Source: Oleomonas cavernae
GTDB taxonomy: Bacteria; Pseudomonadota; Alphaproteobacteria; Zavarziniales; Zavarziniaceae
Length of the DNA: 64,000 nt
Assembly: GCF_003590945.1 (NCBI RefSeq)
Contig: NZ_QYUK01000011.1
Coordinates: forward strand, 1,454,001 to 1,518,000
Reading direction: 5' to 3'
The translations under genes and the position numbers were made by a program. Within the stretch, counting starts at the first letter, position 1. The number at the start of each line of letters is the position of its first letter. Shown here one piece after another: positions 1-8,856 of the stretch. The notes under the pieces are model-generated. The model ran no database searches. It had not been told where the DNA came from and saw only the letters and a list, made by a program, of their open reading frames with translations.

Positions 1-433
1 CCTGCTGACCAACTATTACCGCCGCCTGACCGATCCCGACCCGGCGATCCACATGCCGGCAGCGCGGAGCTGGAGTGTCTACGAAGGCTCGTGCTCGACT
101 CTGCTGCCCAGCCCGGAAACCGTGCGCGGTTTCGCCGACGATGTAACAGCGCTTGGGTTGGCGCGGATCGAGGCGCATTATTTCATCCATGACAGTTTTC
201 TGCGCCCGAACCAGCTGATCGAGGATGTCGACCGGATCCGGCGGATCCCGGCCGTGATCGTGCAAGGCCGCTACGACATGGTCTGCCCGATCCGCTCCGC
301 CGACGACCTCCACCAGGCCTGGCCGGAAGCGACGTACCAGATTGTTCCCGACGCCGGGCACAATGCCTTCGAGCCGGGGACGCGGGCGGCATTGGTCGCC
401 GCCTGCGAGAAGTTCAAGAAATTGCCCGCCTGA
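1..433 (+). CDS. pip: Proline iminopeptidase, C-terminal part (5-prime end outside window)
   Basis: The reading frame is open from base 2, so the gene begins upstream of the window; about 143 residues are visible. This is the last part of an alpha/beta-hydrolase prolyl aminopeptidase, a cytoplasmic serine peptidase that removes N-terminal proline. Visible signs are the AARSWSVYEG segment of the cap region, the IVQGRYDMVCP strand that carries the catalytic Asp (D in GRYD), and PDAGHNAFEPG, which carries the catalytic His. The nucleophile Ser lies outside the window. The gene ends 90 bp before lexA and is probably a separate transcript, since lexA has its own promoter in the gap. Confidence 0.88.
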   Translation, partial: LLTNYYRRLTDPDPAIHMPAARSWSVYEGSCSTLLPSPETVRGFADDVTALGLARIEAHYFIHDSFLRPNQLIEDVDRIRRIPAVIVQGRYDMVCPIRSADDLHQAWPEATYQIVPDAGHNAFEPGTRAALVAACEKFKKLPA

Positions 434-446
434 GGGCTGTGCGCTC

Positions 447-475
447 TTGACGCTCAACCAGAACCAAAATAGAAC
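447..475 (+). promoter_or_regulatory. lexA promoter (-35 TTGACG, -10 TAGAAC)
   Basis: TTGACG at 447-452 and TAGAAC at 470-475 are separated by exactly 17 bp and point at lexA (GTG at 524). The -10 hexamer lies inside the first SOS box, so LexA bound there would block RNA polymerase. The assignment rests on match and position only. Confidence 0.6.
461..475 (-). promoter_or_regulatory. SOS box 1 (GAAC-N7-GAAC)
   Basis: GAAC at 461-464 and GAAC at 472-475, 7 bp apart, are the reverse complement of the alphaproteobacterial LexA site GTTC-N7-GTTC. The box overlaps the predicted -10 of lexA. Confidence 0.8.
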
Positions 476-483
476 AGAAAAGT

Positions 484-498
484 GTTCAGGTAATGTTC
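484..498 (+). promoter_or_regulatory. SOS box 2 (GTTC-N7-GTTC)
   Basis: GTTC at 484-487 and GTTC at 495-498 with a 7-bp spacer are a perfect alphaproteobacterial LexA box. It lies 25 bp before the lexA start codon and 8 bp after box 1, in the opposite orientation. Both point to LexA autorepression. Confidence 0.85.
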
Positions 499-523
499 CT
501 GTCTTGATTCCAAGGGGCTGGCA

Positions 524-1228
524 GTGCTGACCAAGAAGCAATACGAGCTGCTCGTCTTCATCGACGCCCGCCTGCGGGAGAAGGGCGTGTCCCCGTCGTT
601 CGACGAGATGAAGGATGCCCTGAACCTGAAATCCAAGTCTGGTATTCACCGCCTGATCACCGCCCTGGAAGAGCGTGGCTTCATCCGCCGCCTCGCGCAC
701 CGCGCCCGCGCCCTGGAAGTCACCCGCCTGCCCGATCCGATCAAGGGCACCCGCGGCCCGCGCATCGCGACCTCCGAAGGCAAGGTCATCACCGGCACCT
801 TCACCACCCCCCTGCCCGCCGCCCGCACCGACGAGTCGCTCACGGCGGTATCCCTGCCGTTGCACGGCCGGATCGCGGCCGGCACGCCGATCGAGGCGCT
901 GGCCGACAATTCCCGTTCGATCGCCGTGCCCGCCACCATGCTGGGCAAGGGCGAACACTATGCCCTCGAGGTGCAGGGCGATTCCATGATCGATGCCGGC
1001 ATTCATGACGGCGACATCGCCATCATCCGCCGCGCCGACACGGCCGAGAATGGAACCATCGTCGTCGCCCTGATCGACGATGCCGAGGCGACCTTGAAGC
1101 GCCTGCGCCGCAAGGGCAACGCCGTGGCGCTGGAGGCTGCCAACCCGGCCTACGAGACCCGCATCTTCGGCCCCGACCGGGTGAAGGTGCAGGGCAAGCT
1201 GGTAGGCCTGTTCCGGCGCTATCACTAA
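524..1228 (+). CDS. lexA: LexA SOS repressor / autoprotease
   Basis: LexA represses DNA-repair genes and cuts itself when RecA forms filaments on damaged DNA. The 234-residue protein has an N-terminal winged helix-turn-helix (about 1-65, [10 protein letters not shown] onward), a long linker (about 67-110), then the S24 peptidase domain. The Ala-Gly cleavage site is A119-G120 (RIAAG), the catalytic Ser is S154 (GDSM) and the Lys is K192 (ATLKRL). The start is GTG at 524, with AAGGGG just upstream. The linker is longer than in E. coli LexA (202 residues), as is usual in alphaproteobacteria. Two SOS boxes precede the gene, so it very likely represses itself. Confidence 0.96.
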   Translation: MLTKKQYELLVFIDARLREKGVSPSFDEMKDALNLKSKSGIHRLITALEERGFIRRLAHRARALEVTRLPDPIKGTRGPRIATSEGKVITGTFTTPLPAARTDESLTAVSLPLHGRIAAGTPIEALADNSRSIAVPATMLGKGEHYALEVQGDSMIDAGIHDGDIAIIRRADTAENGTIVVALIDDAEATLKRLRRKGNAVALEAANPAYETRIFGPDRVKVQGKLVGLFRRYH

Positions 1229-1246
1229 AAGCCCTCAATTTACCTC

Positions 1247-1403
1247 GTCATCCCGGCGCAGGCCCAAGGTGTCTGGGACCAGGTGCACCTTTTGCCGTCA
1301 TGGCCGGGCGAAGTCCCGGCCATCCACGTCGACAAGCTGCCTCTTTCGTCAACGGACTTGACTGTGTCCCGACGTGGATGCCCGGCACAAGGCCGGGCAT
1401 GAC
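1247..1403. repeat. Dispersed palindromic intergenic repeat, copy 1 (with a half copy)
   Basis: The gap between the convergent genes lexA and comEC holds an imperfect inverted repeat. The left arm is at 1297-1330 (begins GTCATGGCCGGGC, ends ATCCACGTC) and the right arm at 1371-1403 (begins GACGTGGATGCCCGG, ends GGGCATGAC). Each arm is itself a small hairpin. A single left-half relative (CGTCATCCCGGCGCAGGCCC) lies at 1247-1266. Related elements occur at 30825-30902 and 35471-35565. This is probably a REP/MITE-like intergenic element; it could also act as a bidirectional terminator here. Confidence 0.75.
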
Positions 1404-1450
1404 GATCGAGAGGGGATCCAAGGTTCCAGCCCACGAGCCGGACAGGCCTC

Positions 1451-3643
1451 TCAATGTTCGCCCAACCAATAGGCCGGGGTCCATGGTCGCAGGCCGCGGG
1501 TTTGCTCGACGCTGATCAGGCGCAAGCGGTCGCCCTCGCCGGCCTCGACCACGAAGCTGCCGGTGCGCGCCAACCGCTCGCGGTCGATCACCAGTTTCAG
1601 GCCCTCGCAGTCCCATCGGCGGGGCAGCGAGGTCCTTGGGGCGATGACGATGGTCGCGCAGGGCAGTGTGTCGGTGGCGCGCGCGATCACCACGACGCTG
1701 CGGCCGTCCGCGAGATCCATTCGGCACAAGCCGTCCCGGCAAGCGGACTCGCGCGCCAGGATCTGCGCCTCGAGCAGTCCCAGGCGCTCCGTCCATTGCT
1801 CCACGACGAAACCCGGGCTTCCCGGCGGCAGGAGGCGCAGCCGATCCCCCGCCGGTGCCGCCACCGCCCGGCCTTCCTCATGCGCCAGCAGCACAGGCGG
1901 ATCGCCGATGTCCACGGCCCAGGCCACCGCCGCGGCCGCCAGCAGGGGCAAGGCGGTCAGGCGCAGGCGGCCCCGCCACAGACAAAGGCAAAGCCCGGCG
2001 AGCACGAACAGCACCAGGGCACCCTGGCCCATGGCCGGCACCGCCAGGGCGGCCCCCGGCAACTGGGCCACTGCCCGCGCCACCCAGTCCACGGCGGCGA
2101 TCCCCTGCCCCACGACATAGAGCGCCGGCGCCTCGAGCCCCAGCGGCATCAGCACCGCCGCCACGACGATACCCGGCATGATGACGAAGGCCGTGATCGG
2201 CACGGCGATCAGGTTCGCCCCCAGGCCGTAGAGCGACAGGCGGCCGAAATGGGCGATGGCAAAGGGCGCCGTCGCCACCGTCGCAATCACGCTCGAGACC
2301 AGGATCGTGCCAAGCGCCAGCAGGATGCGCTGCATCCAGCCGTCGCCCGAGGTGGCACGCCAGGCGCCGATCCGGGGCCGCAGCACCTCGAAGCCGGCGA
2401 CCAGCCCGGTTACCGAGGCGAAGGACATGCCAAAGCCCGGTGTCATCAGTGCTTCAGGCTCGATCAGCAGAATCGCCGCCGCGGCCAGGGCGACCAGGCG
2501 CAGGGTGATGGCCAGCCGGTCGACCATCACCGCCAGCAGCACGATCGCCGTCATGATGAACGAGCGTTGGGCCGGCACATCCATGCCGGCGACGACCATG
2601 TAGGCCCCGGCCGAGAGGATGGCGATGGCCGCCGCCCATTTCTTCACCGGCCGGCGCAGCGAGATCGGCGCGATCGCCGCCAGGGCGAAGCGCAGCCCGA
2701 ACATGACGAGGCCCGCCGCCAGGCCCAGATGCAGGCCCGAGATCGAGAGGATGTGCGAGATCCCCGCAGCCCGCCAGTTCTCCTCGGTCGCTTCCGGGAT
2801 CGCCCCGCGCTCGCCCACCATCAAGGCCGCGGCAATGGCACCCTCGGGCGCCGCCAAGCCCTGGCCGATGCGCAGCGCCAGGCGATGCCGCCACCGGGCG
2901 AGCGAGCCGGCGTCGGCCGCCTCGAGCCGCTCGGGCGCGGCCACCGCGTAACCAACCGCGCCGATGCCCTCGAACCACATCGAGCGGCCATGGTCGGGCG
3001 CCCCGGGCATGGCGGGACCGGGCGGCGGCAGCAGAATGGCCTTGACCCTCAGCATATCGCCCGGGCCGAACCCCTGGGTCGCCATGTCGGGGTCCAGCGA
3101 CAGGCGCAAACGCCGGGGCGCCGGGGCAACGGCGCCCCCTGCAATGGCGGGCTGGGCCAGGACCAGCCGCGGCCGCTCGCCCGGGCGCGCTTCGAGTTCG
3201 ACGATCCGCCCCTCGACGAGAACCGGCCCTTGCCTCGCCGTTACCACCGGCGTTGCGACCGTCAGCACGCGCAGATTGATGGCGACAAAGCCGCCGGCGA
3301 CGGCGGCCAGTGCGATCAGCGCCAGCCGCAGGCCCGGTGTGCGCCGGCTGAAGACGATGCCGGCGAGGACGGCGCCCAGGATGGCGGGGGCCAGCCACCA
3401 GGGCGGCTCCACCGGCAGGGCCAGGTAGCTCCCGACGCCGGTGCCCAGCCCCACGGGCAGCCACAGCGACCAGCGCTCGCGCTCGGCCAGCACGGCGTCC
3501 AGAAAGGCGGCAAGAGACTGGCGGAACACTGGCGCGAAACGACCCCGGCGATACGACTCCTGCGCGATCCTAGCAGGCTGGAACGGGGGTGTGATCAGGC
3601 TTTTCGCCGTGCTAAAGAAACGCCAACGAAGAAAGCCCCCCAA
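1451..3643 (-). CDS. comEC: ComEC/Rec2-family DNA uptake channel protein
   Basis: A polytopic inner-membrane protein that carries incoming single-stranded DNA across the membrane in competent cells. The order is an N-terminal pair of membrane helices, a soluble OB-like DUF4131 region (about 130-270), and the helical competence domain (about 290-560) with [15 protein letters not shown] and the [11 protein letters not shown] motif. The C-terminal part keeps only a degenerate metallo-beta-lactamase remnant without HxHxDH ([16 protein letters not shown] region), as in other alphaproteobacteria. The first possible start, TTG at 3643, is only 4 bp from gltX and is doubtful; a GTG at 3529 is an alternative. 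No other competence gene is visible. Confidence 0.85.
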   Translation of the reverse strand: MGGFLRWRFFSTAKSLITPPFQPARIAQESYRRGRFAPVFRQSLAAFLDAVLAERERWSLWLPVGLGTGVGSYLALPVEPPWWLAPAILGAVLAGIVFSRRTPGLRLALIALAAVAGGFVAINLRVLTVATPVVTARQGPVLVEGRIVELEARPGERPRLVLAQPAIAGGAVAPAPRRLRLSLDPDMATQGFGPGDMLRVKAILLPPPGPAMPGAPDHGRSMWFEGIGAVGYAVAAPERLEAADAGSLARWRHRLALRIGQGLAAPEGAIAAALMVGERGAIPEATEENWRAAGISHILSISGLHLGLAAGLVMFGLRFALAAIAPISLRRPVKKWAAAIAILSAGAYMVVAGMDVPAQRSFIMTAIVLLAVMVDRLAITLRLVALAAAAILLIEPEALMTPGFGMSFASVTGLVAGFEVLRPRIGAWRATSGDGWMQRILLALGTILVSSVIATVATAPFAIAHFGRLSLYGLGANLIAVPITAFVIMPGIVVAAVLMPLGLEAPALYVVGQGIAAVDWVARAVAQLPGAALAVPAMGQGALVLFVLAGLCLCLWRGRLRLTALPLLAAAAVAWAVDIGDPPVLLAHEEGRAVAAPAGDRLRLLPPGSPGFVVEQWTERLGLLEAQILARESACRDGLCRMDLADGRSVVVIARATDTLPCATIVIAPRTSLPRRWDCEGLKLVIDRERLARTGSFVVEAGEGDRLRLISVEQTRGLRPWTPAYWLGEH

Positions 3644-3647
3644 GTCG

Positions 3648-5066
3648 ATGTCAAAGCCCCCGATTACCCGCTTCGCCCCCTCGCCGACCGGCTACCTGCA
3701 TATCGGCGGCGCCCGGACCGCGCTGTTCAACTGGCTGTTCGCCCGGCACTTCGGCGGCACCTTCCGCCTGCGCATCGAAGACACGGACCGCCAGCGTTCC
3801 ACGCAGGACGCCATCGGCAAGATCTTCGAAGGCCTTCAGTGGCTGGGCCTGGACTGGGACGGCGAGGTAGTGCACCAGTTTTCCCGTGCCCACCTGCATG
3901 CCGCGGAGGCGCGCCGCCTGCTGGCCGAGGGCCGGGCCTATCATTGCTATTGCTCGCCCGAGGAATTGACCCAGATGCGCGAGCAGGCCCGGGCCGAGGG
4001 CAAGCCGCCGCGCTACAACGGCTATTGGCGCGACCGCGACCCGGCCGAGGCGCCGGCAGGCGTGGCACCGGTGATCCGCATGAAGGCCCCGCGCGAGGGC
4101 GAGACGGTAATCCAGGACCTGGTCCAGGGCGAAGTGCGCTTCCCCAACACCGAACTGGACGACATGATCCTGCTGCGCTCGGACGGCACGCCGACCTACA
4201 TGCTGTCGGTCGTGGTCGACGACCATGATATGGACATCACCCATGTCATCCGCGGTGACGATCACCTGACCAATACCGCGCGCCAGACCCAGCTCTACCT
4301 GGCCCTGGGCTGGGATTGCCCGATCTTCGCCCATATCCCGCTGATCCACGGCCCGGACGGCGCCAAGCTGTCCAAGCGCCACGGCGCCCTGGGCGTCGAT
4401 GCCTACCGCGACCTGGGCTACCTGCCCGAGGCGATGCGCAACTACCTGCTGCGCCTGGGCTGGGGTCATGGCGACGAGGAGATCATTTCGACGCAGCAGG
4501 CGATCGAATGGTTCGGCCTGGAGAATGTCGGCCGTTCGCCCGCACGCTTCGACTATGCCAAGCTGGACAATCTCAACGGCCACTATCTGCGCGAGGCCGA
4601 CAATGCCCGCCTCGCCGAGTTGATCGCCCCCAAGCTCGCCGAGGCTGCCGGCCGGCCCTTGACGGGCCCCGACCACGATCGCCTGGTGCGCTCGATGGCC
4701 GGGCTGAAGGCGCGTGCCAAGACCCTGGTGCAACTTGCCGATTCCGCCCGTTTCCTGGTGGCGAGCCGCCCCCTGGCCATGGATGCCAAGGCCGCCGGGC
4801 TGGTGGCCGGCATCGGGCGCGAGCGCCTGGCCGCCCTGCGCGCGGCGATCGCCGGGCTTGCGCCCTTTACCGCGACGGCGATCGAGGCGGCGGCCCGCGG
4901 CTTGAGCGAGACGACGGGCGCCAAGCTGGGCGACATCGCCCAACCGCTGCGGGCCGCCCTCACCGGCACCACCGTATCGCCGCCGATTTTCGAGGTGGCC
5001 GAGGTTCTGGGGGCGGAAGAGTCCCTGGGTCGTCTGGCAGATGTCCTGGACGGGGGCCGGCCGTGA
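3648..5066 (+). CDS. gltX: Glutamyl-tRNA synthetase
   Basis: A class I aminoacyl-tRNA synthetase that charges tRNA-Glu, and in many alphaproteobacteria tRNA-Gln as well for later amidation. It has 472 residues. The HIGH signature appears as HIGG at 18-21 ([13 protein letters not shown]) and the KMSKS-like loop as KLSKR at 240-244; the C-terminal helical anticodon-binding region follows from about 330. The frame stays open upstream to 3441, but similarity starts at the ATG at 3648 ([13 protein letters not shown]). The gene diverges from comEC with almost no spacer, so its promoter must overlap the 5-prime end of comEC. Confidence 0.95.
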   Translation: MSKPPITRFAPSPTGYLHIGGARTALFNWLFARHFGGTFRLRIEDTDRQRSTQDAIGKIFEGLQWLGLDWDGEVVHQFSRAHLHAAEARRLLAEGRAYHCYCSPEELTQMREQARAEGKPPRYNGYWRDRDPAEAPAGVAPVIRMKAPREGETVIQDLVQGEVRFPNTELDDMILLRSDGTPTYMLSVVVDDHDMDITHVIRGDDHLTNTARQTQLYLALGWDCPIFAHIPLIHGPDGAKLSKRHGALGVDAYRDLGYLPEAMRNYLLRLGWGHGDEEIISTQQAIEWFGLENVGRSPARFDYAKLDNLNGHYLREADNARLAELIAPKLAEAAGRPLTGPDHDRLVRSMAGLKARAKTLVQLADSARFLVASRPLAMDAKAAGLVAGIGRERLAALRAAIAGLAPFTATAIEAAARGLSETTGAKLGDIAQPLRAALTGTTVSPPIFEVAEVLGAEESLGRLADVLDGGRP

Positions 5067-5122
5067 CCGGAAATCGAGCATAGACGCCACGTGGGGCCTA
5101 TTCGCGCTGAAATGCTTCACAG

Positions 5123-5128
5123 TATACT
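5123..5128 (+). promoter_or_regulatory. Possible -10 element for gltA
   Basis: TATACT lies 100 bp upstream of gltA in the 161-bp gltX-gltA gap. No convincing -35 sits at the right distance, so this is only a candidate. Confidence 0.3.
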
Positions 5129-5227
5129 GGGGCTGATACTTAGCTGACGGGTGCCGAACCATCCTCCCCAAGCAGGTTCGGCATCCGGATTGTAACTTTC
5201 TAACGATTTGCTACGGAGTGCAGCGAC

Positions 5228-6523
5228 ATGGCCGAACGGACCTCTGTGTTTCTCGAGGATGGTGGCTCCCGCGTATCGTTGCCGGTGATGGAAGGGTCTG
5301 TCGGGCCGAAGGTTGTCGACATCCGCAAGCTCTATGGCGAAACCGGCTATTTCACGTTCGACCCCGGCTTCACCTCGACCGCGAGCTGCGAGTCGAAGAT
5401 CACCTATATCGACGGTGACGAGGGCGTTCTTCTGTACCGCGGCTATTCGATCGACGAACTGGCCGACAAGAGCGACTTCATGGAGGTCTGCTACCTCCTG
5501 CTGAACGGCGAACTGCCCTCGGCCAAGGAGAAGGCGACGTTCAACAAGAACATCACCTACCACACGATGGTGCACGAGCAGCTCTCGATGTTCTTCCGCG
5601 GCTTCCGTCGCGACGCCCATCCGATGGCCGTCATCTGCGGCGTGGTCGGCGCGCTCTCGGCCTTCTATCACGACTCGACCGACATCAACGACCCGCACCA
5701 GCGCGTGGTCGCCAGCCACCGCCTGATCGCCAAGATGCCGACGATCATCGCCATGGCCTACAAGTACTCGATCGGCCAGCCGTTCATGTATCCGCGGAAC
5801 GACCTCGATTACTGCGAGAACTTCCTCTACATGACCTTCGGCGTCCCCTGCGAGCCGTTCAAGGTGTCGTCCACGCTGGCCAAGGCGATGGACAAGATCT
5901 TCATCCTCCACGCCGACCACGAGCAGAACGCCTCGACCTCGACCGTGCGCCTGGCCGGCTCGTCGGGCGCCAACCCGTTCGCGTGTATCGCGGCAGGTAT
6001 CGCCTGCCTGTGGGGCCCGGCCCACGGCGGCGCCAACGAGGCAGCCTTGAACATGCTGCAGCAGATCGGCACCGTCGACCGCATTCCCGAATACATCGCC
6101 AAGTCCAAGGACAAGAACGATCCGTTCCGCCTGATGGGCTTCGGCCACCGGGTCTACAAGAACTACGACCCGCGCGCCAAGGTGATGCAGGAAACCGCCC
6201 GCAACGTCCTCGATGAACTGGGCGTGCACAACGACCCGCTGTTCCAGGTCGCCATGGAACTGGAGAAGATCGCTCTCAACGATCCCTACTTCGTCGAGAA
6301 GAAGCTCTACCCCAACGTCGACTTCTATTCGGGCATCATCCTCAAGGCGATGGGCTTCCCCACCACCATGTTCACCCCGCTGTTCGCCCTGGCGCGCACG
6401 GTGGGCTGGATCGCCCAGTGGGCGGAGATGATCGCCGATCCCTCGCAGAAGATCGGCCGCCCCCGTCAGCTCTATACCGGCTCGCCACGGCGTGAATACG
6501 TGGCGGTCGACAAGCGCGGGTAA
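5228..6523 (+). CDS. gltA: Citrate synthase (type II, GltA)
   Basis: Condenses oxaloacetate and acetyl-CoA to citrate, the entry step of the TCA cycle. At 431 residues it has the length of the hexameric, NADH-sensitive proteobacterial type. Active-site signatures are present: [16 protein letters not shown] (one catalytic His) and [17 protein letters not shown] (second His and substrate-binding Arg), followed by the FYSGIIL region with the catalytic Asp. The ATG at 5228 follows GGAG at 5215. In many alphaproteobacteria gltA lies directly beside lpxB; here the desaturase/AraC pair separates them. Confidence 0.97.
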   Translation: MAERTSVFLEDGGSRVSLPVMEGSVGPKVVDIRKLYGETGYFTFDPGFTSTASCESKITYIDGDEGVLLYRGYSIDELADKSDFMEVCYLLLNGELPSAKEKATFNKNITYHTMVHEQLSMFFRGFRRDAHPMAVICGVVGALSAFYHDSTDINDPHQRVVASHRLIAKMPTIIAMAYKYSIGQPFMYPRNDLDYCENFLYMTFGVPCEPFKVSSTLAKAMDKIFILHADHEQNASTSTVRLAGSSGANPFACIAAGIACLWGPAHGGANEAALNMLQQIGTVDRIPEYIAKSKDKNDPFRLMGFGHRVYKNYDPRAKVMQETARNVLDELGVHNDPLFQVAMELEKIALNDPYFVEKKLYPNVDFYSGIILKAMGFPTTMFTPLFALARTVGWIAQWAEMIADPSQKIGRPRQLYTGSPRREYVAVDKRG

Positions 6524-6527
6524 CGCC

Positions 6528-6752
6528 ATGGAAAAGCCGGTGTCCGGTGGACAGTCACGACGCTCGGGCGTCGGCGGCCGTTCGCCGGGTGCCGGCCTGC
6601 TGCCCCGCGGCGCCGTCGACGACTGGATCCGCCTCGAACGCCCGGCGAACGACAATCAGGCACCCTGGGGCCGGCGCCTCGCCCGCTGGCTGCGGATCGC
6701 CACCGCCATCGGCGTGGCGGCCTTGATCGTCTACAGCGTCACGCTGTTCTAG
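6528..6752 (+). CDS. Small single-pass membrane protein of unknown function
   Basis: The ATG at 6528 lies 4 bp after the gltA stop, so the gene is probably co-transcribed with gltA. The 74-residue product has a polar, Gly/Arg-rich N-terminal half, a PANDNQAP motif of a kind seen in many small alphaproteobacterial proteins, an Arg-rich stretch (GRRLARWLR), and one C-terminal membrane helix (about 54-74, IATAIGVAALIVYSVTLF) that runs to the stop. This arrangement suggests a tail-anchored inner-membrane protein with a cytoplasmic N-terminus. I do not recognise a function. Confidence 0.65.
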   Translation: MEKPVSGGQSRRSGVGGRSPGAGLLPRGAVDDWIRLERPANDNQAPWGRRLARWLRIATAIGVAALIVYSVTLF

Positions 6753-6783
6753 GGCGCCGCTCCCGCGCCGGCCTGGCGACAAA

Positions 6784-6814
6784 TGTCAAAACTTTGACCG
6801 CGCCGGTCAATCTT
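6784..6814 (+). promoter_or_regulatory. Predicted AraC-type operator upstream of the desaturase gene
   Basis: The 31-bp element has TGTCAAAAC, 13 other bases, then GTCAATCTT. Its two GTCAA cores start at 6785 and 6806, exactly 21 bp (two helical turns) apart, which is the geometry of AraC-family half-sites. A matching element with the same spacing lies at 8807-8837, just upstream of the araC-like gene. The site ends 56 bp before the desaturase ATG. Confidence 0.65.
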
Positions 6815-6870
6815 ATCCCGGCACTTCCCGGCACACTGCTCGCATCGGACAAGCCCCGGGAGGAGCGTCG

Positions 6871-7821
6871 ATGGCGGACACGGTGATGCAGTGGCTGGGA
6901 ACCTACCTGGCCTCGGACCATGTGGACTGGAAGCAGGTCGTGCTGATCGGCATGACGCCGGTCTTCCTCATGGCCTTCGCCGTCGAGTGGCAGGTCATGC
7001 GCGGCCGCGGTCGCCGCGCGCAGTTCCACTGGCAGGATATTTTCGCCAACCTGAACCTGGGCGGCGCCTACCAGCTTTTCGAGATCGCGGCCCATCTGAC
7101 GGTCACCGCGGCGGCCGTTGGCTGGATCCACCAGCAACGCCTCTTCGACATTCCCGTAACCGCCTGGACCGTCCTGCCGATCATGCTGGGGGTCGAGTTC
7201 TGCTACTACTGGTTCCACCGCCTGAGCCACCGGGTGCGCTGGTTCTGGAGCGCCCATGTGGTGCATCACAGCGGCGAACACATGAACATGACCACGGCCA
7301 TGCGCCAGAGCCTGCTCTATTCGATCACCGGCTGGTGGCTGTTCTTCATGCCGCTGGTGCTGCTGGGCGTTTCGCCGGCCGCGGTGTTCTTCCTCTATGC
7401 CGTCAACCTGAGCTACCAGTTCTTCATCCACACGGAGAGCGTGGGCAAGCTGCATCCCGTGCTCGAATACCTGCTCAACACGCCGTCCAACCACCGCGTC
7501 CACCATGGCCGCAATGCACAGTACATCGACAAGAACTACGGCGGCATATTGATCGTCTTCGATCGCTGGTTCGGCACCTACGAGGCGGAAGTCGAGGCGC
7601 CCGACTACGGCATCGCGACCCGCCAGCCCAAGGGTTACAACCTGCTGGTGCTGAACTTCCACGAGTTCCTGGACATGTGGCGCGATGTGCTGCGTCCCGG
7701 CCCGCTGGCCACGCGGCTGAAGCACCTGTGGGCACCACCCGAATGGGAGCGGCCGACGGCAGAGACCCTGGCGGTTATACCCCCGGCGAGCGAGCCGTCG
7801 CCAACTGCCGTGTCGCCTTAG
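6871..7821 (+). CDS. Sterol desaturase / fatty acid hydroxylase family protein
   Basis: A membrane di-iron oxygenase of the fatty acid hydroxylase superfamily; the substrate cannot be read from sequence. The 316-residue protein has membrane helices near 22-40, 70-88, 98-115 and 150-182 and the three His clusters that bind iron: HRLSH (116-120), HVVHH (129-133) and HRVHH (208-212). GGAGG-type sequence (GGGAGGAG) precedes the ATG. The last 47 bp overlap the oppositely oriented AraC gene, which shares its predicted operator. The pair probably forms a regulated unit for modifying or using a lipid or hydrocarbon-like substrate. Confidence 0.85.
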   Translation: MADTVMQWLGTYLASDHVDWKQVVLIGMTPVFLMAFAVEWQVMRGRGRRAQFHWQDIFANLNLGGAYQLFEIAAHLTVTAAAVGWIHQQRLFDIPVTAWTVLPIMLGVEFCYYWFHRLSHRVRWFWSAHVVHHSGEHMNMTTAMRQSLLYSITGWWLFFMPLVLLGVSPAAVFFLYAVNLSYQFFIHTESVGKLHPVLEYLLNTPSNHRVHHGRNAQYIDKNYGGILIVFDRWFGTYEAEVEAPDYGIATRQPKGYNLLVLNFHEFLDMWRDVLRPGPLATRLKHLWAPPEWERPTAETLAVIPPASEPSPTAVSP

Positions 7822-8797
7822 GCGTCCGGCCGGTCCAGCGGCGATAGGCCCGGGTGAAGGCGCTCTGCTCGGAATAGCCCAGAAGCTGCGCGATCTCGGC
7901 AAGCTGCAGCCTGGGATCGGTCAGGTAGTCATCCGCGAGGCGGCGGCGGGTATCGTCCACCAGTCCGCGGAAGCTGCCGCCGCGCTGCTCCAGCCGGCGG
8001 TGCAGGGTGCGGGTCGAACAGTGCAGTTCATTGGCGACCCGCTCCAGGCTCGGCTCGCCCTCGCGGGCCAGCCGGGCGATGCAGCGGCGCACCCCCTGCT
8101 CGAAATCGTCAGGCCGCGGCAGCTCGTCCAGCAGGGCATCGGCCTGCCGCTCCAGCACGTCGAGCAGGGCCGGGTCGGGCCCGCGCAGCGGCAGCGCCAT
8201 GATCTTGGCCGGATAGCGCACCGCGGTTGCCGCCTGGGCGAAGTGCACCGGGCAGCCGAAATACTCGCGGTAGGGCTTGGGGTCTGCCGGCGGGGGATTG
8301 ACGAAGCGCACCTCGAGCGGATTGGCCCGGCGGTCGGTGATGTCCCGCAACAGTTGGACCAGGGCCGTGATCGCGCACTCGTCCACCAGCGGCCCCGGCC
8401 GGCCGGCCTCCACGCCCCATTCCAGCATGACCGTGTCCGCCTCCATGGCGTAATGCATCGGGTTCACGTCGTAGAGCAGGCGCTGGTATTGCTGGAAGCG
8501 CAGGAAGGCCGCGGCGACATTGGGGCAGGCCAGCAGCACATAGCCCATGACGCCGAAATAGGCCGGCGTGATCGTCCGCCCCAGGTGGAGGCCCAGCAGC
8601 GGGTCGCGCAGATGCGCAGCGGCCCGCTCCAGCATCGCCCGCCACCGGGTCACGGGATGACGGCCCAGCGCCTTGGGCCGCCCCTCGCCGAGGATGGCAT
8701 GGGCGATATGACCCTGCCGTTCCAGATAGTCGAACAGCAGGCTCACATAGCTGGAGGGCACCACACCGCGCAGGTTCTCGTCCGATGGGCCGATCAT
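7775..8797 (-). CDS. AraC-family transcriptional regulator (OruR/ArgR-like)
   Basis: The 340-residue protein has an N-terminal effector-binding domain of the type first seen in OruR-like regulators (about 10-205; DPLLGLHLG, FGVMGYVLLACP) and a C-terminal AraC DNA-binding domain (about 235-330) with two helix-turn-helix motifs: SLERVANELHCSTRTLHRRL and AEIAQLLGYSEQSAFTRAYRRW. The frame opens earlier, at a TTG at 8833, but that codon lies inside the predicted operator. The ATG at 8797 (MIGPSDENL) is the better start. The operator 10 bp upstream suggests autorepression, and the convergent desaturase gene is the likely target. Confidence 0.9.
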   Translation of the reverse strand: MIGPSDENLRGVVPSSYVSLLFDYLERQGHIAHAILGEGRPKALGRHPVTRWRAMLERAAAHLRDPLLGLHLGRTITPAYFGVMGYVLLACPNVAAAFLRFQQYQRLLYDVNPMHYAMEADTVMLEWGVEAGRPGPLVDECAITALVQLLRDITDRRANPLEVRFVNPPPADPKPYREYFGCPVHFAQAATAVRYPAKIMALPLRGPDPALLDVLERQADALLDELPRPDDFEQGVRRCIARLAREGEPSLERVANELHCSTRTLHRRLEQRGGSFRGLVDDTRRRLADDYLTDPRLQLAEIAQLLGYSEQSAFTRAYRRWTGRTPKATRQLATARSPGV

Positions 8798-8806
8798 GGC
8801 GAGAAG

Positions 8807-8837
8807 TGTCAAAACATTGCCCGGCGCTGTCAATCTT
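8807..8837 (-). promoter_or_regulatory. Predicted AraC-type operator upstream of the araC-like gene
   Basis: TGTCAAAAC at 8807-8815 and GTCAATCTT at 8829-8837 repeat the 31-bp layout found at 6784-6814: same half-sites, same 13-bp inner spacer, 21 bp between the GTCAA cores. Relative to transcription it is reversed compared with the desaturase copy, and it ends 10 bp from the regulator's ATG. Confidence 0.65.
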
Positions 8838-8856
8838 TCCAGGCCGGGCCGGTTTC

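Noticed and set aside
1454-4228. A 924-codon open frame on the plus strand over comEC and gltX
   Set aside because: It is the antisense phase of comEC run into an out-of-frame stretch of gltX; the product is low-complexity Arg/Gln/Gly sequence without family motifs.
7775-7821. The 47-bp overlap of desaturase and araC ends as a frameshift artefact
   Set aside because: Both C-termini read normally and convergent overlaps of this size are common.
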